Part shown: in pieces, positions 30,217 through 31,675 of the stretch | Layout: each line of letters opens with the position of its first letter | Position numbering within the stretch: position 1 is the first letter of the stretch | DNA from: an uncultured Synergistaceae bacterium | GTDB lineage: Bacteria; Synergistota; Synergistia; Synergistales; Aminobacteriaceae | Assembly (NCBI GenBank): GCA_937870605.1 | Contig: CALMZW010000404.1 | Span: forward strand, 1-31,675 | Length of the DNA stretch: 31,675 bases | Direction of reading: 5' to 3' | Translations under genes and position numbers: made by a program | Notes under the pieces: generated by a model | The model's database searches: none | What the model was told of the DNA's origin: nothing | The model's input: only the letters and a program-made list of their open reading frames with translations

Positions 30217-31347
30217 CTGAACGAACAGCACTTTCGCGAATCCGCGCTCCGAAAGCTCCGGTCTCCGGAGCAGCTCGACACGATGCTCGTCTACATCCGC
30301 GCCCGCGATTGGTGCGCCCTCGCCGCCGTCGGCCTGTTTCTCGCCGCGCTTGCGGTCTGGGGCTTCTGCGGCTCCGTCGAGACGCTCGCGCGGGGACGGG
30401 GCGTCATTCTCTCCGACGCCTCCCTGACGAAACCGGACGCGGCCGGAGCCGTCCGCGAGGTGCTCTCCACCGGAACCGGCCGGCTCGAATCGCTTCTCGT
30501 CGCCGCGGACGACCGGGTCGCGGCGGGGCAGACCGTCGCCGTCATCGGACAGCCCGAACTCGCAGGCAGGATCGTCGAATCGGAGAAGAAGCTGGAACTT
30601 CTGCGCGCCTACCGGACGGAGCTGCTCTCCGGACGGGGGCGCGACCGGGCGGCCTCCGCCGACGAGTCTCCGGAAGACCGGAAGGAGCGTCTCGAAGCCG
30701 ACCTTCGGATCGTCACCGAGGAGGCGCAGCTCGCCGCGTTGCGCGAGCGGATGGACACGGCCTCGACCGTCGAAACGCTCTCGGGCGGCCGCGTTCTGGA
30801 GCTGCTCCGAAGCCCCGGACAGCTGCTTCGCGAGGGGGACGCCATCCTCCGGGTGGACGCATCCGACGGGGCCGGAATGCACGCCTCGGGGCGCGAATCG
30901 CTTCGGGTGCACGCCTTCGTGCGTCCCGGGAAGGGCCGGAGCATCCGCGAGGGGATGGACGCGTACATCCTGCCCTCGACGGTGCGGCGGGACGAATCCG
31001 GACTTCTCGTCGGACGGGTCGCGAAGGTCTCCCGTTTTCCCGTTTCCCCTGAGGGCATCCGGAGCGTCCTCGGAAACGAGGAACTCGTCCGGGAGATCAT
31101 GAACGGCGGCGCGCCGCTCGGAATCACGATCGAGCTTGCGAAGGCCGACTCCGCGGACTCCGACCCGGCGTACCGCTGGACTGTCCGGAACGCCCCGCAG
31201 ACGGCGCTTCGCAGCGGGACGATCTGCGAGGTCAATCTGGTGCTTCAGCGGCGTCGCCCGATCGAACTCGTTCTCCCCTTCCTCGGCGCCTTCTTCCCGG
31301 CCGACGGGCCCCTCCCGGAAGCGGAGGACGGGGGCCGTCGTCCGTGA
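30217..31347 (+). CDS. NHLM-type bacteriocin secretion protein (HlyD-like), CTG start
   Basis: The product (376 residues) is a HlyD-like adaptor. Its N-terminus, HFRESALRKLRSPEQLDTML, matches the opening FR-x-ALERL-x-SPEQLD of the NHLM (nitrile hydratase-like leader microcin) secretion proteins. A membrane helix (about 30-52, CALAAVGLFLAALAVWGFCG) and the GRGVIL strand follow, then a short lipoyl segment around LLVAADDRVAAGQTVAVIGQPEL, a coiled coil (about 110-180) and a C-terminal beta domain. The only other start in frame is ATG 30112, inside the pump gene and without a ribosome binding site. CTG 30217 has GGAGGGAGGG six bases upstream and gives the family N-terminus, so I take CTG as the start. 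The stop overlaps the next GTG (GTGA), which ties it to the ABC transporter. Confidence 0.85.
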   Translation: MNEQHFRESALRKLRSPEQLDTMLVYIRARDWCALAAVGLFLAALAVWGFCGSVETLARGRGVILSDASLTKPDAAGAVREVLSTGTGRLESLLVAADDRVAAGQTVAVIGQPELAGRIVESEKKLELLRAYRTELLSGRGRDRAASADESPEDRKERLEADLRIVTEEAQLAALRERMDTASTVETLSGGRVLELLRSPGQLLREGDAILRVDASDGAGMHASGRESLRVHAFVRPGKGRSIREGMDAYILPSTVRRDESGLLVGRVAKVSRFPVSPEGIRSVLGNEELVREIMNGGAPLGITIELAKADSADSDPAYRWTVRNAPQTALRSGTICEVNLVLQRRRPIELVLPFLGAFFPADGPLPEAEDGGRRP

Positions 31348-31675
31348 CCTCCTTCGCCGCGTTCTTCCGCTCCCTGCTCCCAGCGCGCACGCGCGTCCGC
31401 ACGCCCACGCTGATCCAGATGGAGGCGACCGAATGCGGCGCGGCGTCGCTCGGCATCGTCCTCGGCTACTACGGCAGGTCCGTCCCGCTCGAAAAGCTCC
31501 GCGAGGAATGCGGCGTCAGCCGCGACGGAAGCAGCGCCGTCAACATCCTGAAGGTCGCGCGCACCTACGGCATGCAGGCCTCGGGGCACAAGAAGGATCT
31601 CGAAACGCTGAACGACCTTCCGCTGCCGGTCATCCTCTTCTGGGAGTTCAACCACTTCCTCGTCCTCGAGGGCGT
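31344..31675 (+). CDS. NHLM-type ABC transporter with C39 peptidase domain, cut by window edge
   Basis: The frame starts at GTG 31344, overlaps the previous stop by four bases, and is open to the window edge (110 codons). It encodes a C39 peptidase domain: the catalytic Cys31 in IQMEATECGAASLGIVLGYYG with its oxyanion Gln, and the catalytic His in a WEFNHFLVLEG segment at the edge. C39 domains cut double-glycine leaders from small peptides during export by the attached transporter. The pairing with the HlyD-like protein upstream matches the NHLM/NHLP export system for ribosomally made peptides. The membrane and ATPase domains, and any precursor or modification genes, lie outside the window. 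Confidence 0.93.
   Translation, partial: MTSFAAFFRSLLPARTRVRTPTLIQMEATECGAASLGIVLGYYGRSVPLEKLREECGVSRDGSSAVNILKVARTYGMQASGHKKDLETLNDLPLPVILFWEFNHFLVLEG

Overview
The window reads as chromosomal DNA of a member of the Synergistota. The clearest marker is the gene at the left edge, whose product ends in a Gly-rich GGGGC tract followed by a hydrophobic helix, the layout of the Synerg-CTERM sorting signal known from that phylum. Apart from that A+T-rich gene, the DNA is strongly G+C-rich, with GGAGG-type ribosome binding sites and a genuine use of GTG and TTG starts. Two genes (a MutT-type Nudix hydrolase and an NHLM-type secretion protein) have no ATG, GTG or TTG start available in the right place and appear to start at ATT and CTG. 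I see no tRNA, rRNA, insertion sequence or CRISPR array.

Left part (1-9.1 kb): a Synerg-CTERM surface protein (minus, cut by the edge); a complete fluoride-responsive unit (promoter, fluoride riboswitch, overlapping terminator, crcB); a strong promoter followed at its predicted start site by a long foldable RNA that is a candidate noncoding RNA; a 44-residue protein; homoserine dehydrogenase behind a transcription-attenuation leader encoding a Thr-containing 28-residue peptide; a P2-type Ca2+-ATPase; an Old Yellow Enzyme; an alpha/beta hydrolase; and an HdeD-like membrane protein.

Middle (9.2-18 kb): a GNAT acetyltransferase that looks leaderless; a G+C-rich structured intergenic stretch; then a tightly packed seven-gene run (pspA, a YbjN-like protein, a GIDE/BAM-domain membrane protein, and four secreted proteins, one with leucine-rich repeats and one with an SH3b domain) that looks like an envelope-stress module. 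A membrane diguanylate cyclase (PAS-PAS-GGDEF) and mutT follow.

Right part (18-31.7 kb): a MocR-type regulator with a PhzF-type isomerase and an Asp/Glu racemase; a B3/4-domain protein divergent from an AraC regulator; an M20 amidohydrolase divergent from a GltS-like permease, probably an uptake-and-hydrolysis pair for acylated amino acids or peptides; an RND efflux pair whose pump lacks most proton-relay residues; and, cut by the right edge, the start of an NHLM-type peptide secretion locus (HlyD-like protein plus a C39-peptidase ABC transporter). The main candidates for new biology are the PspA-GIDE-LRR operon, the foldable RNA at about 1.96 kb, the hom leader, the non-canonical starts and the unusual RND pump.
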